DNA of 64,000 nucleotides from an uncultured Lentisphaeria bacterium (GCA_937888615.1 CALABZ010000086.1:1-64000), one strand, 5' to 3'; positions 26,720 to 35,891 are shown, counted from the stretch's first letter. The notes: a model not told the origin generated them from the letters alone. Program-made: numbers and translations.

Positions 26720-27868
26720 ATGGATAACTTAACGGAAGAAAAAATAATCCACGGAGTAGAACCCGGCGGTGCTTACGACCAGGGGTTGAAAGCCCTGGTC
26801 CACATGGCCAAGTTCCTCTTCTTCGCCATGGTTCTGGTGATCGTGGTAATGCTGATTTATTATATCGCCGCCAGTGGTCTCTGTTCGGTTCCGCCGCAAC
26901 AAGCCGCATTGGTGCTGAGATTCGGCAAATACCAGACCGTACACACGGAAGGATGGCACTGGTACCCGCCGTCACCGGTCTATTCGTTCGTCTATATCAA
27001 GACCAGTTCGCAAACGGTTGACGTGACCTTCGAATCGCAGGCCGCCAACCAAATGCAGAATCCGGAGATGGCTCCGGAAAACAAACCGCTGGTCCCCGGC
27101 GCCGATAATTACCTGCTCTCCGGCGACGCCAACATCATCCACACGTCGTGGTCGGTCGAATACCGGGTGTTCAATCCCCGCAAATACTATGAAACCATTC
27201 AGGGACCGATCAATCCGCTGAACAATGACGCGGTACAGGTCGATCCGAAGACCAAAGAACAGCAGGGTATCCGCGGTCCCCAGACCCTGCTTCGCAACCT
27301 CCTGCGTTGCGTTGTCATCAACGTCACCGCCGGGAAAAAAGTGGAAAACCTCCTCTACAACAATAAAGATTATTCGGATGAAGTGCAGCAGCAGTTCATC
27401 AACCTGATCACCTCCATGGATATCGGGATCGAAATCAACAACGTGATCCTGCGGCAGGCCTCGCCCCCGGCCAGCACTCGCCGCGCGTTCAGCGAAGTGA
27501 CCGAGGCGAACCAGATCCGCAGCACCGAAATCGAAAAGGCGCGCGAATACAAGGTAAATACTGAAACCACCACCCGGGCCAGAGCCCAGCAGATCCTGTC
27601 CGAAGCCGGAGCCTACCGGATTCGCACCGTGGCGCAGCTCGAAGCCGAAAGCATTTACTTCAAAAGCATCTACGACCAGTACAAGGCCAACCCGGAATCG
27701 GTCCTGACCGCGCTGTACAACAATACGCTGGTCAATGTCCTAAGCGCCGTGGATGACAAATATATTGTGGGCGACTACAGCAACGGCGAAAAACGCCGCC
27801 AGGTCCGGATCCAGTTGAATCCCGAACCGCGAAAGCCCAAAGCGAAACCTGAAAGCGAGGTGCGTTAA
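26720..27868 (+). CDS. hflK: HflK-like SPFH protein
   Basis: The product has 382 residues with GGAGG before the start. There is one membrane helix (LFFAMVLVIVVMLIYYIAAS), then SVPPQQAALVLRFGKYQT, GWHWYPPSPVYSFVYIKTSS, an insertion with QNPEMAPENKPLVPG, SGDANIIHTSWSVEYRVFNP, VLRQASPPASTRRAFSEVTE and the coiled-coil part (EIEKAREYKVNTETTTRARA). HflK typically carries DxxxV-type conserved turns and such a Pro/Lys-rich C-terminal tail, seen here as RIQLNPEPRKPKAKPE. It lies between hflC and the P-type ATPase gene with only 18 and 2 bases of spacing. Partner and protease are not in the window. Confidence 0.8.
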   Translation: MDNLTEEKIIHGVEPGGAYDQGLKALVHMAKFLFFAMVLVIVVMLIYYIAASGLCSVPPQQAALVLRFGKYQTVHTEGWHWYPPSPVYSFVYIKTSSQTVDVTFESQAANQMQNPEMAPENKPLVPGADNYLLSGDANIIHTSWSVEYRVFNPRKYYETIQGPINPLNNDAVQVDPKTKEQQGIRGPQTLLRNLLRCVVINVTAGKKVENLLYNNKDYSDEVQQQFINLITSMDIGIEINNVILRQASPPASTRRAFSEVTEANQIRSTEIEKAREYKVNTETTTRARAQQILSEAGAYRIRTVAQLEAESIYFKSIYDQYKANPESVLTALYNNTLVNVLSAVDDKYIVGDYSNGEKRRQVRIQLNPEPRKPKAKPESEVR

Positions 27869-27870
27869 TC

Positions 27871-29910
27871 ATGGCTGAGAATACGATGACCAACGAAGTA
27901 CCGACCCCCTGCGCCTGCGGCCACGACCATGCCCATGAGCATCAAAACGCCCCCGTGCAGAAAGCCGAACATAAACACGAGCACAACCACAGCAAGGGCT
28001 TTGTCTGTCCCACTTGCGGAGAAGTCTCCGAAGGGACCGGGCATGACCGTTCCATGGGACGTTTGGGATTTGCCCTGCTCGGCGGTTGTTTCACCCTGAA
28101 CTCTTTCCTGCTGAACTGGTTGCTGCCGAGTTACGCGCTGGCCGCCGAATACAGCGCCCTGGTCGGCGCCGTAATCCTGGCCATGCCGATCGTCTGGACC
28201 GCGACCAAGGATCTCTGGAAAGGCAAAGTCTACATGAACGAACTGGTGGCCCTGGCTATCCTGGCGGCCATCGCCGGCGGGAACTTCCAGACCGCCGGAA
28301 TCATCGCCTTTTTCCTGCTGCTGACAATCATTATCGAAACCCGCACCGCCAGCGGCGCACAGCGTTCGATCGAAGAATTGATCAAGCTGACGCCGAGCAC
28401 GGCACACGTCATGCGTGACGGCGTCGAGGTCGACGTCGAAGCTTCCGAGCTTGTGGTCGGCGATATTGTCCGGGTCCGCGCCGGGGACAATTTCCCGGTG
28501 GACGGCCGTATTATCAAGGGCGAGAGCACCGTTAACCAGGCTTCAATCACCGGGGAATCGGTCCCTGTCGACAAAGCGGTCAACGACGACGTTTTCGCCG
28601 GTACCCAGAACCTGACCGGCGGCGTTGAAATCAAAGTGACCAAGATCGGGGAAGACACCACCCTGGGCAAAGTCAAGGAAATGATCCTGGCGGCCGAAGG
28701 TTCCAAGACCCCGATCGTCCGTATTATCGACCGTTACGCCAGTTATTACACGCCGACCATTTTGATGCTTGCCGCCGTAACCTGGTGGTTCTCCAACGGC
28801 AACATGAGCCAGGTGATCACACTGATGGTCATCGCCTGTCCCTGCGCGGTCGTGCTGGCCACACCGACAGCGGTGGTCGCGGCGGTAGCCGCCGCCGCCC
28901 GTCTCGGCATCCTGATCAAAAATGTGGCGCACCTGGAATTAGCGACTAAAGTTCGCACGTTTGTTTTCGACAAAACCGGTACGTTGACCAACGGCCTGTT
29001 GTCGGTGGTTCGCCTGAACCCCTTCGAAGGCACCGAACCCGCCGAACTGCTTGCCATCGCGGCCAGCGCCGAACAGTACAGCAATCACCCGACCGGCAAA
29101 GCCATGCAGAAACTGGCCGCCGAAGCAGGTTTGACCCTGCTTGACACGACGGATTTTGAGGAAATTCACGGCAAAGGCGTCAGCGCTGCCGTCGACGGCA
29201 GGAAATGCCTGATCGGGCGCGCCACCTGGCTCGAAACGCTGGGCTTCAATGTTCCGGAGGAAAAAGCCGAGGACGCCGCCAATATCAGTATTGTGTATGT
29301 GGCCTGCGACGGGAAGTTGATCGGCTGGCTCGGACTTCGCGACAAACTGCGCGACGAAGCGCCGAAGATGATCGCCGACCTGCGTGCTCTGGGCGTCCGC
29401 AACTGCGCCATGGTAACAGGCGACCGCAAATCGGTGGCCGAAATCGTGGCCGCCCAACTGCATATCGATGATTACCGCAGCGAATGCCTGCCCGAAGGCA
29501 AAGTGGAATATGTGAAGAACGCCTCGAAAAATTCAATCGTTGCGGTTGTCGGCGACGGCGTGAACGATGCTCCGGCCCTGGCCGCCGGCGACCTCGGGAT
29601 CGCGATGGGAGCCATCGGCAGTGACGTGGCGATCAACAGTGCGTCGATCGCGCTGATGACCAACGATCTGCGCCGGATTCCGGCACTGGTGTCGTTGTCG
29701 CGCAAAATGTGCGTGATCATGAACCAGAACGTATTCGTCGGTTTTCTCTTCGTCGTCGGCGGAATGATCATGGCCCTGGTCGGTTTGCTGACTCCGGTGG
29801 CGGCCGCCGTGCTCCACACGCTCAGTACGATCCTGATCATCTTCAACAGCGCGCGCCTGGTGCGCAGCGGCGAAGAAATAACGCTTGAAAGTTCTTCCGA
29901 AGAACTGTAA
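27871..29910 (+). CDS. Heavy-metal P-type (P1B) ATPase with His-rich N-terminus
   Basis: The product has 679 residues. Instead of an HMA domain the N-terminus is rich in His and Cys (CACGHDHAHEHQ, KAEHKHEHNHSKG, VCPTCGE), which suggests a soft-metal binding tail. The core is standard for P1B pumps: SITGESVPVD (actuator), IACPCAVVLATPTAV (CPC metal site in the membrane), FVFDKTGTLTNG with the phosphorylated Asp at about residue 367, SNHPTGKAM (HP motif of the nucleotide domain), and GDGVNDAPALAAGDLGIAMG. Cu+ or Zn2+/Cd2+ export is likely; the ion cannot be fixed. It sits within the SPFH/ABC operon, an uncommon place for a metal pump, so it may supply or clear metal for the membrane complex. 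GAGG lies upstream. Confidence 0.87.
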   Translation: MAENTMTNEVPTPCACGHDHAHEHQNAPVQKAEHKHEHNHSKGFVCPTCGEVSEGTGHDRSMGRLGFALLGGCFTLNSFLLNWLLPSYALAAEYSALVGAVILAMPIVWTATKDLWKGKVYMNELVALAILAAIAGGNFQTAGIIAFFLLLTIIIETRTASGAQRSIEELIKLTPSTAHVMRDGVEVDVEASELVVGDIVRVRAGDNFPVDGRIIKGESTVNQASITGESVPVDKAVNDDVFAGTQNLTGGVEIKVTKIGEDTTLGKVKEMILAAEGSKTPIVRIIDRYASYYTPTILMLAAVTWWFSNGNMSQVITLMVIACPCAVVLATPTAVVAAVAAAARLGILIKNVAHLELATKVRTFVFDKTGTLTNGLLSVVRLNPFEGTEPAELLAIAASAEQYSNHPTGKAMQKLAAEAGLTLLDTTDFEEIHGKGVSAAVDGRKCLIGRATWLETLGFNVPEEKAEDAANISIVYVACDGKLIGWLGLRDKLRDEAPKMIADLRALGVRNCAMVTGDRKSVAEIVAAQLHIDDYRSECLPEGKVEYVKNASKNSIVAVVGDGVNDAPALAAGDLGIAMGAIGSDVAINSASIALMTNDLRRIPALVSLSRKMCVIMNQNVFVGFLFVVGGMIMALVGLLTPVAAAVLHTLSTILIIFNSARLVRSGEEITLESSSEEL

Positions 29911-29936
29911 AAACCAAACGGGGGGAGAATTAGATT

Positions 29937-31100
29937 ATGGCAAACGAAAACAACCAGCCGGTAGTCAATGCGGTCGGACTGACCAAGATATTCCGGGACT
30001 TCTGGGGCAGACCAAAAGCCAAGGCGGTGATGGATATCGATTTCAACGTATACCCCGGTGAAGTGATCGGGCTTCTCGGCCCGAATGGTTCCGGCAAGTC
30101 CACCACCGTCAAAATGCTGCTGGGACTCCTCTATCCGACGGCCGGTACCCTCTCCGTGCTGGGGCGCTCGCCCCGCGCGGTGGAAACCAAACTGGAAATC
30201 GGTTACCTGCCGGAAGAATCCTATCTTTACAAATACCTGACCGCCAGTGAGACGCTCGACTTTTTCGGAGCACTCTTCGGGTTGTCGGCGGCGGAACGGA
30301 AACTTCGTACCGAGCAATTGCTGGACATGGTGGGGCTAAGCCACGCCCGCCGCCGCCGTGTCGGTGAATTTTCCAAGGGTATGGCGCGCCGGATCGGTCT
30401 GGCCCAGGCCATGATCAACGACCCCGCGTTGCTGATTCTGGACGAACCGACTTCCGGACTCGACCCGCTGGGCTGCAAGGAAGTCAAGGATTTGATTCTG
30501 CACCTGAAAAAACGAGGCAAAACCGTGATCGTAACCAGTCACATGCTCAGCGACGTGGAAGATATCTGCGACCGCGTCATGATCATGTACGGCGGCAAAA
30601 TCCGTGCCGAAGGAACCTTGAAGGAACTCCTGACCATTACCGATTCCAGCCGCATCACCACCCCGGTTCTCAGCCCGGAAATCACGGCCAAAGTGCTTAA
30701 AATCCTGCGCGAAAACTTCGGCAGCGAAGAAGAGTTCCGGGTGGATCATCCCCGCAAGAGCCTTGAAGAATTCTTCCTTGATGTCATCAATCAGGCCCGC
30801 CATGACAGCGTCGAAACCGCCGGTGTGGTCAGCGGCGGCAATATCGCCAGCTACCTGAACGACGACAAAGATACGGTCCTGAGCGCCTTGACCCAAAACG
30901 AAGAAACCGTGGAAGAGAAAGAGCCATTCCCGGACCCCGGCGAAGTTTCCAGAGCAGAGGCCGCCGTCGAAGCCCGCCTCGAAAAATTGACGGAGGAAGA
31001 AAAGCCGGTCGAACCGGAAGTCAGTAAGAAAGACGAACTGGCAGCCGAGAAACTGGCCGAAGCCAACGATAAACTAAAAGACTTGCTGTCCGGTAAATGA
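29937..31100 (+). CDS. ABC transporter ATP-binding protein with C-terminal extension
   Basis: The product has 387 residues with a GGGGGAG site. Walker A is GLLGPNGSGKST (about residues 41-52), the signature is EFSKGMARRIGLAQA (a variant of LSGGQ), Walker B is LLILDEPTSGLDP, and the switch His is in IVTSHMLSD. The nucleotide domain ends near residue 235. The last about 150 residues are a charged, Glu/Lys-rich extension (AAVEARLEKLTEEEKPVEPE) with probable coiled-coil character, longer than in usual exporter subunits. It pairs with the permease gene 24 bases downstream as an ABC-2-type exporter. The cargo is unknown. Confidence 0.85.
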   Translation: MANENNQPVVNAVGLTKIFRDFWGRPKAKAVMDIDFNVYPGEVIGLLGPNGSGKSTTVKMLLGLLYPTAGTLSVLGRSPRAVETKLEIGYLPEESYLYKYLTASETLDFFGALFGLSAAERKLRTEQLLDMVGLSHARRRRVGEFSKGMARRIGLAQAMINDPALLILDEPTSGLDPLGCKEVKDLILHLKKRGKTVIVTSHMLSDVEDICDRVMIMYGGKIRAEGTLKELLTITDSSRITTPVLSPEITAKVLKILRENFGSEEEFRVDHPRKSLEEFFLDVINQARHDSVETAGVVSGGNIASYLNDDKDTVLSALTQNEETVEEKEPFPDPGEVSRAEAAVEARLEKLTEEEKPVEPEVSKKDELAAEKLAEANDKLKDLLSGK

Positions 31101-31123
31101 CGGCTTAACTGAGAGAATAGCAT

Positions 31124-32563
31124 ATGGTGCCATTTTTAGGAATTGTGCGACTGACACTGAAAACGGCGGTCAGATCCAATATTTTTCAGTTACTGCTGTT
31201 AGTGCTGCTGGTCTGCATCGTCGCCGTCCCGACCTCAATCGCCGGAGACGGAACCGCCCGGGGATATATTCAGATATCCCTGAAATACAGTCTGGCGATG
31301 ACCGGTTTTATCCTGTCGCTGTCATCGGTCTGGCTCGGATGTTTCATCATGTCGCGCGACACGGAAACCTACCAGCTCCACATGGTAGTGACCAAATCCA
31401 TCTCGCGCCTGACAGTCTGGGTCGGCAAATGGACCGGGATCGTCCTGATTCATCTGGTGCTGCTCTTGCTGGCTTCGCTGACGATCTACTTCATCGTTCA
31501 GTACCAGTATCACCGCCAAAGTTTCTCCGCCGAAGAAAAACAGCGCATTGAAAACGAAGTCATGGTAGCCCGGCGCGTTTATTATCCGATCATGCCCAAA
31601 ATGGACGAGCTGGCCCGCAAGGAACTGGCCCGCAGGCTGGAAATAAACAAACGCAGCGGACGAACGGTAGATGAATCCCAAATGGCCCAGGACCAGTTGT
31701 TCCAGGACATCAAGCGGGAAATTGTCTCCCGCTACTCCCAGATTGCGTTTGGTGAAGTCCGCGAATGGCGTTATGAAAATCTGCCGACAGACTACACGGG
31801 ACCGGTTTTTCTGCGTTTTCGTTTTTACGTGTCCAAAATCGGCGGCAACGAACAGCGGCTCTCCCAGGGCCTGTGGATTTTAGGCTTTCCGTTCCTGCCG
31901 GAAGAACAGGAAACCGGAAAGCAGAAAGTGACCGAGCAGAAAGACATCAAAGAGAAAAAATACAATTTTGCGGCCTATCCGATGAGTCAAGGGCCGGAAC
32001 AGATCATGTCCGGTGAATTCCACGAACGCGTAATTAGTTCGAAGTTCATCAGCGCAAACGGTGAAATGCTGATTGCGTTCCAGAATTTCGACACGAACCG
32101 GGAAGGCATGTTTTTCCAGCCGGCGGACGGACCGAAGATTCTGGTCAGCGCCGGCAGCTTCACCAGCAACTACTTCCGGGCGGTACTGGTCATTTTCATC
32201 CAACTGCTGATCATGGCGGGGCTGGGATGCGCGGCGGCTTCGGTGTTGAGCATGCCTACCGCCGTTTTCCTGGTGATTTCCTACATCATTGCGGGCAGTC
32301 TGTCCATACTCCTGAGCGGAACTACTTATTTCAGCGGTCCGGCGGACTATCTGGGGTCTTACATGGGCAAGATTCTGCTGCTTTTCGTCATTCCGCTGCA
32401 GGCGTTCGATATTTCATATTATGTGGCGGGGGGCGAACTGATCGAATTTTCGTTGATCGGTTCGATCTTCCTGCAATATTTCATCCTGCGGGGGGTACCG
32501 TTTTTCCTGCTTGGAATGTTTTTGTATAAACGCAGAGAACTGGGGCTGGTAATCAGAAAATGA
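31124..32563 (+). CDS. ABC-2-type permease
   Basis: The product has 479 residues. Helices are predicted at about 20-40 (IFQLLLLVLLVCIVAVPTSI), 55-75, 110-130, and five in the last 150 residues (FRAVLVIFIQLLIMAGLGCA, FLVISYIIAGSLSILLSG, YMGKILLLFVIPLQAFDISY). Between them lies a large soluble part (about 135-345) with a charged helix (EEKQRIENEVMVARR) and a beta-rich stretch, as in ABC-2 permeases with periplasmic domains. It follows the ATPase gene and overlaps the next gene by 4 bases. It would form an exporter for lipid, peptide or protein cargo in association with the SPFH scaffold; the cargo is inferred only. Confidence 0.75.
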   Translation: MVPFLGIVRLTLKTAVRSNIFQLLLLVLLVCIVAVPTSIAGDGTARGYIQISLKYSLAMTGFILSLSSVWLGCFIMSRDTETYQLHMVVTKSISRLTVWVGKWTGIVLIHLVLLLLASLTIYFIVQYQYHRQSFSAEEKQRIENEVMVARRVYYPIMPKMDELARKELARRLEINKRSGRTVDESQMAQDQLFQDIKREIVSRYSQIAFGEVREWRYENLPTDYTGPVFLRFRFYVSKIGGNEQRLSQGLWILGFPFLPEEQETGKQKVTEQKDIKEKKYNFAAYPMSQGPEQIMSGEFHERVISSKFISANGEMLIAFQNFDTNREGMFFQPADGPKILVSAGSFTSNYFRAVLVIFIQLLIMAGLGCAAASVLSMPTAVFLVISYIIAGSLSILLSGTTYFSGPADYLGSYMGKILLLFVIPLQAFDISYYVAGGELIEFSLIGSIFLQYFILRGVPFFLLGMFLYKRRELGLVIRK

Positions 32564-34209
32564 ATAATAAACTCCGAAATTTGGTGCTCATTCTGTCGCT
32601 GGTGGCCGTTACCGGTATTCTGGCAATTCTCCTGAACTCGACCAGTGACCGGCTCAACGTGATGGTCAAAGAGCATAACCTCCACGCGACCGGGCAGATC
32701 AGCAATGCGCCGCCGATGGTTGTTTTCACCACCATGGCGCTGGGCAGTTTCCGCGGCATTCTGGCGGATGTGCTGTGGCTGCGCGCCGCTTCGCTGCAGG
32801 ATTCCGGCAATTACTTCGAAATGGTCCAGCTTGCATACTGGATTACCGAACTCCAACCGCGTTTTTCAGGGGCCACCGCCTACTTGGCCTGGAATATGGC
32901 GTACAACATTTCCGTGACCTGTTCGTTGCCGCAGGACCGCTGGCGCTGGGTCATGGAGGGAATTCGCCTGATCCGGGACAAGGCCATCAATTATAACCCC
33001 AGCGATCCGGTCATTTACAAAGAACTCGGCTGGATTTTTATGCACAAAATGGGAAATGTCCTCGACGACGCCAACAAATATTACAAAAACCGACTGGCGG
33101 TGGAAGTCGGCGAAATCATCGGCGACAATCCCGACTGGGAGAAGTATATCGCGGCACCGAAAGACGAGGCCGCATTCAAAAAATTATATCCACCGAAGAA
33201 TCCGTTCTGGAAGACTCTGGAAACGGCCGGTTTCGCCAACCTCGGGGAACTCTACGCCAAATTCGTCGAGGCCAAGGGACAAGTGCCTGAATCGCTGACC
33301 AAACAGATGGCGGCCGATAAAATCAACATCGATATTGATTACTATCTGCGCCGTCAATGGCTGATGGAGGAGTTCCGCCTCGACGCCGACCTGATCAACC
33401 AGATCAATAAAGAGTACGGCAAACTGGAATGGCGTCTGCCGGAATCCCAGGCCATCTACTGGGCGACCAAGGGGCTTGAAATGACGGTGGGGCACCGCGA
33501 TCTTTCCTGTGAACGCATGATCACCCAAGCCCTCAGCAACTCCTTCCAGGCCGGTCGTATTCTGTGGCTTGACAAGGTGAATTACGAAAACATCATCCTG
33601 GTCCCGAACTTCAATGTGGTCGATTCAGTAGAAAAGGCCTATCAGAAAGCCTGGGAACAGAACGATCATCAGTCCAGTTTCCGTTCGGCGAAGATCAACT
33701 TCTACAAAGATGCGATCACGCTGTTGTACAACTACGGCGACATCAAAAAGGCCCAGGAATATTACGGCAAACTCCGCAAGGAAGAGCCCGGAGCACATCG
33801 GTTGTCGCTGGACAATTTCGTCATGAAGGAATGGTCGGAAGACGTTCGGGACGCCAGCATCAAGCAAGCGACCGACCAGATCAGCGGCCTGATTTACCAG
33901 AGTTGCCTGTATCTGGCGCTGGGTGACGACGACGCGGCCACATCCCACGAACGCATGGCGCGTTTCCTCTACGGCACTTATATGAAGACCGTGGAAGGCA
34001 TTGAAGGGCGTGTCGGCCTGCCGCCCTACGCGCAGATGAAGAAATCAATCGTGGAATTCTGTTTGAAAACTTTCCCGCCGGCAGTGGCGGCAGTCCTGCG
34101 CGATCGACTAAGTCAGGAACTCGAAGATCAGAACAAGCAATTGCCCGAGCAGAAAAGCTCGTTGCTGCCGGACAGCAAAGCGCTTCTACCGCTGCCCGCC
34201 ATTAAGTAA
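32560..34209 (+). CDS. Membrane-anchored helical-repeat protein ending the SPFH operon
   Basis: The product has 549 residues with one N-terminal membrane helix (NLVLILSLVAVTGILAILL) and no lipobox. The rest is helical and TPR-like: GSFRGILADVLWLRAASLQD, YFEMVQLAYWITELQPRFSG, AIYWATKGLEMTVGHRDLSC and GDIKKAQEYYGKLRKEEPG. It therefore faces the periplasm or the cytoplasm as a scaffold. I do not recognise the family. It overlaps the permease gene by 4 bases (ATGA), so it is part of the same operon and probably a partner of the transporter. The terminator follows 15 bases after the stop. Confidence 0.6.
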   Translation: MNNKLRNLVLILSLVAVTGILAILLNSTSDRLNVMVKEHNLHATGQISNAPPMVVFTTMALGSFRGILADVLWLRAASLQDSGNYFEMVQLAYWITELQPRFSGATAYLAWNMAYNISVTCSLPQDRWRWVMEGIRLIRDKAINYNPSDPVIYKELGWIFMHKMGNVLDDANKYYKNRLAVEVGEIIGDNPDWEKYIAAPKDEAAFKKLYPPKNPFWKTLETAGFANLGELYAKFVEAKGQVPESLTKQMAADKINIDIDYYLRRQWLMEEFRLDADLINQINKEYGKLEWRLPESQAIYWATKGLEMTVGHRDLSCERMITQALSNSFQAGRILWLDKVNYENIILVPNFNVVDSVEKAYQKAWEQNDHQSSFRSAKINFYKDAITLLYNYGDIKKAQEYYGKLRKEEPGAHRLSLDNFVMKEWSEDVRDASIKQATDQISGLIYQSCLYLALGDDDAATSHERMARFLYGTYMKTVEGIEGRVGLPPYAQMKKSIVEFCLKTFPPAVAAVLRDRLSQELEDQNKQLPEQKSSLLPDSKALLPLPAIK

Positions 34210-34224
34210 CAAGCAAAAAAACGA

Positions 34225-34262
34225 ACGGGTCCCGTACCATATTGGAGCGGGACCCGTTTTTT
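34225..34262. terminator. Bidirectional rho-independent terminator
   Basis: A perfect 10-bp GC-rich stem (34225-34234 with 34248-34257) is followed by TTTTTT on the plus strand and, on the minus strand, by a run of seven T (34222-34216). It ends the SPFH operon and the converging Rrf2 gene. Confidence 0.9.
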
Positions 34263-34291
34263 ATTTCAATAAAGAGGGGAAACGAAGGGAG

Positions 34292-34735
34292 TCAGAATAC
34301 GTATTCCGCCTTTTTGGCTTTTGCCCTGGAATTTTCTTCGATCACATGGGCCAGGGTAATCGCCGCGGCCTCGCGACGAAATGTTTCGGAAAGGCGCTTC
34401 CAGATGCGGGTGGTTTCACAAACGGGCAGACGTGAACAAATCTGACTGCCTTTGGTACAGCGGACCAGTTCCAGTTTGCCTTCGAAGAGCTCGATCACTT
34501 CCAACAGCGTAATGGACTCGGGGGGACGGCTCAAAAGATATCCGCCGGCGCATCCGCGTTCCGCCCGGACCATGCCGGAGCGTTTCAGCGAAATCATGAT
34601 CTGTTCGATATAGGGCTCGGTTATCTCCTGGGTTTCGGCCAGTGTTTTGCCCTTGACCGATACGCCGGTATTATAATTGAGCGCCAGTTGAATCAGAATC
34701 CTGACTCCATACCTGGATTTACTGGAAAGGTTCAT
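34292..34735 (-). CDS. Rrf2-family transcriptional regulator
   Basis: The product has 147 residues with GAGGAGG before the start. The winged helix-turn-helix is residues 1-80 (SKSRYGVRILIQLALNYN, EPYIEQIMISLKRSGMVRAE, RGCAGGYLLSRPPESITLLE). Three Cys follow, C93, C100 and C106, at the positions that bind an Fe-S cluster in IscR, NsrR and RirA. It is therefore probably an Fe-S, redox or iron sensor. It is divergent from the iron-sulfur flavoprotein gene and faces the Fe-S-related genes thiS to nadA. Its target may be the inverted repeat at 34778-34799 in its own promoter. Confidence 0.87.
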   Translation of the reverse strand: MNLSSKSRYGVRILIQLALNYNTGVSVKGKTLAETQEITEPYIEQIMISLKRSGMVRAERGCAGGYLLSRPPESITLLEVIELFEGKLELVRCTKGSQICSRLPVCETTRIWKRLSETFRREAAAITLAHVIEENSRAKAKKAEYVF

Positions 34736-34750
34736 AATTGCCTCCTCATC

Positions 34751-34799
34751 ATATTACAAAAAAAATAATGTCTATTCAAAAAGTAAAGTATGACTTTTT
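34751..34799 (-). promoter_or_regulatory. Promoter and putative operator of Rrf2 gene
   Basis: On the minus strand TTGAAT (34779-34774), 17 bases, TAATAT (34756-34751). Just upstream, AAAAAGT (34778-34784) and ACTTTTT (34793-34799) form a 7-bp inverted repeat with 8 bases between, which could be an activator or autoregulation site. The operator is inferred from symmetry only. Confidence 0.55.
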
Positions 34800-34934
34800 C
34801 CGAAAAAAGCAAGTCCCTAAATCAATTTATTTGGATTTTTTTCATCATTTTTTATCATCCCAGTGTAAAAAACATGCTGAATTTGTGCCGTTTATGATTG
34901 AATTTCCCATATTTAATTATATTATTTTAAAGGC

Positions 34935-34952
34935 ACCGGTATTTCACCGGTA
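34935..34952. promoter_or_regulatory. Possible binding site upstream of iron-sulfur flavoprotein gene
   Basis: ACCGGTA is repeated directly at 34935-34941 and 34946-34952; each copy contains the palindrome ACCGGT. It lies 21 bases before the ATG at 34973 in otherwise AT-rich DNA and could be an operator. Confidence 0.3.
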
Positions 34953-34972
34953 CGAAATATAGGGATACAGTT

Positions 34973-35593
34973 ATGAAAGTTCTATTAATCAACGGCAGTC
35001 CCCACCGCCAGGGGTGTACCTTTACCGCGTTGTCCGAAGTCGCGGCAACGCTGGAAAAACACGAAATCGACACGGAAATCTTCCACATCGGCGTCAAGGC
35101 GATTCACGGCTGTACCGCTTGCGGGGCCTGCGCCGAAAGCGGCTATTGTGTATTCAAAGAGGACACGGTAAACAGTGCCATCGATCTGTGCAAAAAAGCG
35201 GACGGCATTATCGTCGGCTCCCCGGTGTATTATGCGGGACCGAACGGAGCGTTGTGCGCATTCCTGGACCGGGTGTTCTTTATGAAGAGCCGTCCCTATG
35301 CCTACAAACCGGCGGCGGCGGTCGTCAGTTGTCGTCGCGGCGGGGCCAGCGCGGCATTCGACCGGCTGAACAAATATTTCACGATCTCAAACATGCCGGT
35401 CGTGCCCTCCCAATACTGGAACGCGGTCCACGGCAACACCCCCGATGAGGTGCGCCAGGATGCCGAGGGACTCCAGATCATGCGTACCCTGGGCAATAAT
35501 ATGGCATGGTTGCTGAAGTGCATTGAAGCCGCTAAAGGCAAAGTTCAACTCCCGGTAACGGAAGCCCCGGTCAGGACAAATTTCATTCGCTGA
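34973..35593 (+). CDS. Iron-sulfur flavoprotein (NADPH-dependent FMN reductase family)
   Basis: The product has 206 residues with AGGGA upstream. The N-terminus is a flavodoxin-like fold with the FMN phosphate loop NGSPHRQGCTFTALSE. The compact Cys motif C47-X2-C50-X2-C53-X5-C59 (GCTACGACAESGYC) is that of iron-sulfur flavoproteins, which bind a [4Fe-4S] cluster and FMN. FMN contacts are in GSPVYYAGPNGALCAFLDRV. It is divergent from an Rrf2 regulator, so a role in redox or oxygen defence in an anaerobe is plausible. The electron donor is unknown. Confidence 0.82.
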   Translation: MKVLLINGSPHRQGCTFTALSEVAATLEKHEIDTEIFHIGVKAIHGCTACGACAESGYCVFKEDTVNSAIDLCKKADGIIVGSPVYYAGPNGALCAFLDRVFFMKSRPYAYKPAAAVVSCRRGGASAAFDRLNKYFTISNMPVVPSQYWNAVHGNTPDEVRQDAEGLQIMRTLGNNMAWLLKCIEAAKGKVQLPVTEAPVRTNFIR

Positions 35594-35628
35594 AACCCGA
35601 CTCTTGCCGAAATAATTCCGTTGACGGA

Positions 35629-35657
35629 TTGAAAAAACACCGTTCCGGCGCTACATT
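35629..35657 (+). promoter_or_regulatory. Putative promoter of thiS-thiF-nadA-mnmA cluster
   Basis: TTGAAA (35629-35634), 17 bases, TACATT (35652-35657), 29 bases before the ATG at 35687. The -10 box is only moderate. Confidence 0.4.
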
Positions 35658-35686
35658 TCTCAAATGTAAAAAAACGGAAAACAGCA

Positions 35687-35887
35687 ATGAAAATAATTTT
35701 TAACCGAAAAGAAATGGATGTCGCAGACGGCGTCACCTTGCGGGATTTTCTTCTGTCGGCCGGGCTCAATCTGGAACGTGTCATCGTGGAATTGAACGAT
35801 GAACTGGTCCCGGGTCCCCGTTGGGAAGAAACCGTGCTGAACGACGGCGACCGGCTTCTGGCGGTAACATTCGTCGGCGGAGGTTGA
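35687..35887 (+). CDS. thiS: ThiS-type sulfur carrier protein
   Basis: The product has 66 residues, beta-grasp fold, ending in the required Gly-Gly (FVGGG). GVTLRDFLLSAGLN, ERVIVELNDELVPG and LNDGDRLLAVTFVGGG match ThiS. The C-terminal Gly is adenylated by ThiF and then thiocarboxylated. It lies 5 bases before thiF. No thiG, thiH or thiE is in view, so the sulfur acceptor is uncertain; thiazole synthesis is usual. Confidence 0.88.
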   Translation: MKIIFNRKEMDVADGVTLRDFLLSAGLNLERVIVELNDELVPGPRWEETVLNDGDRLLAVTFVGGG

Positions 35888-35891
35888 TCGC

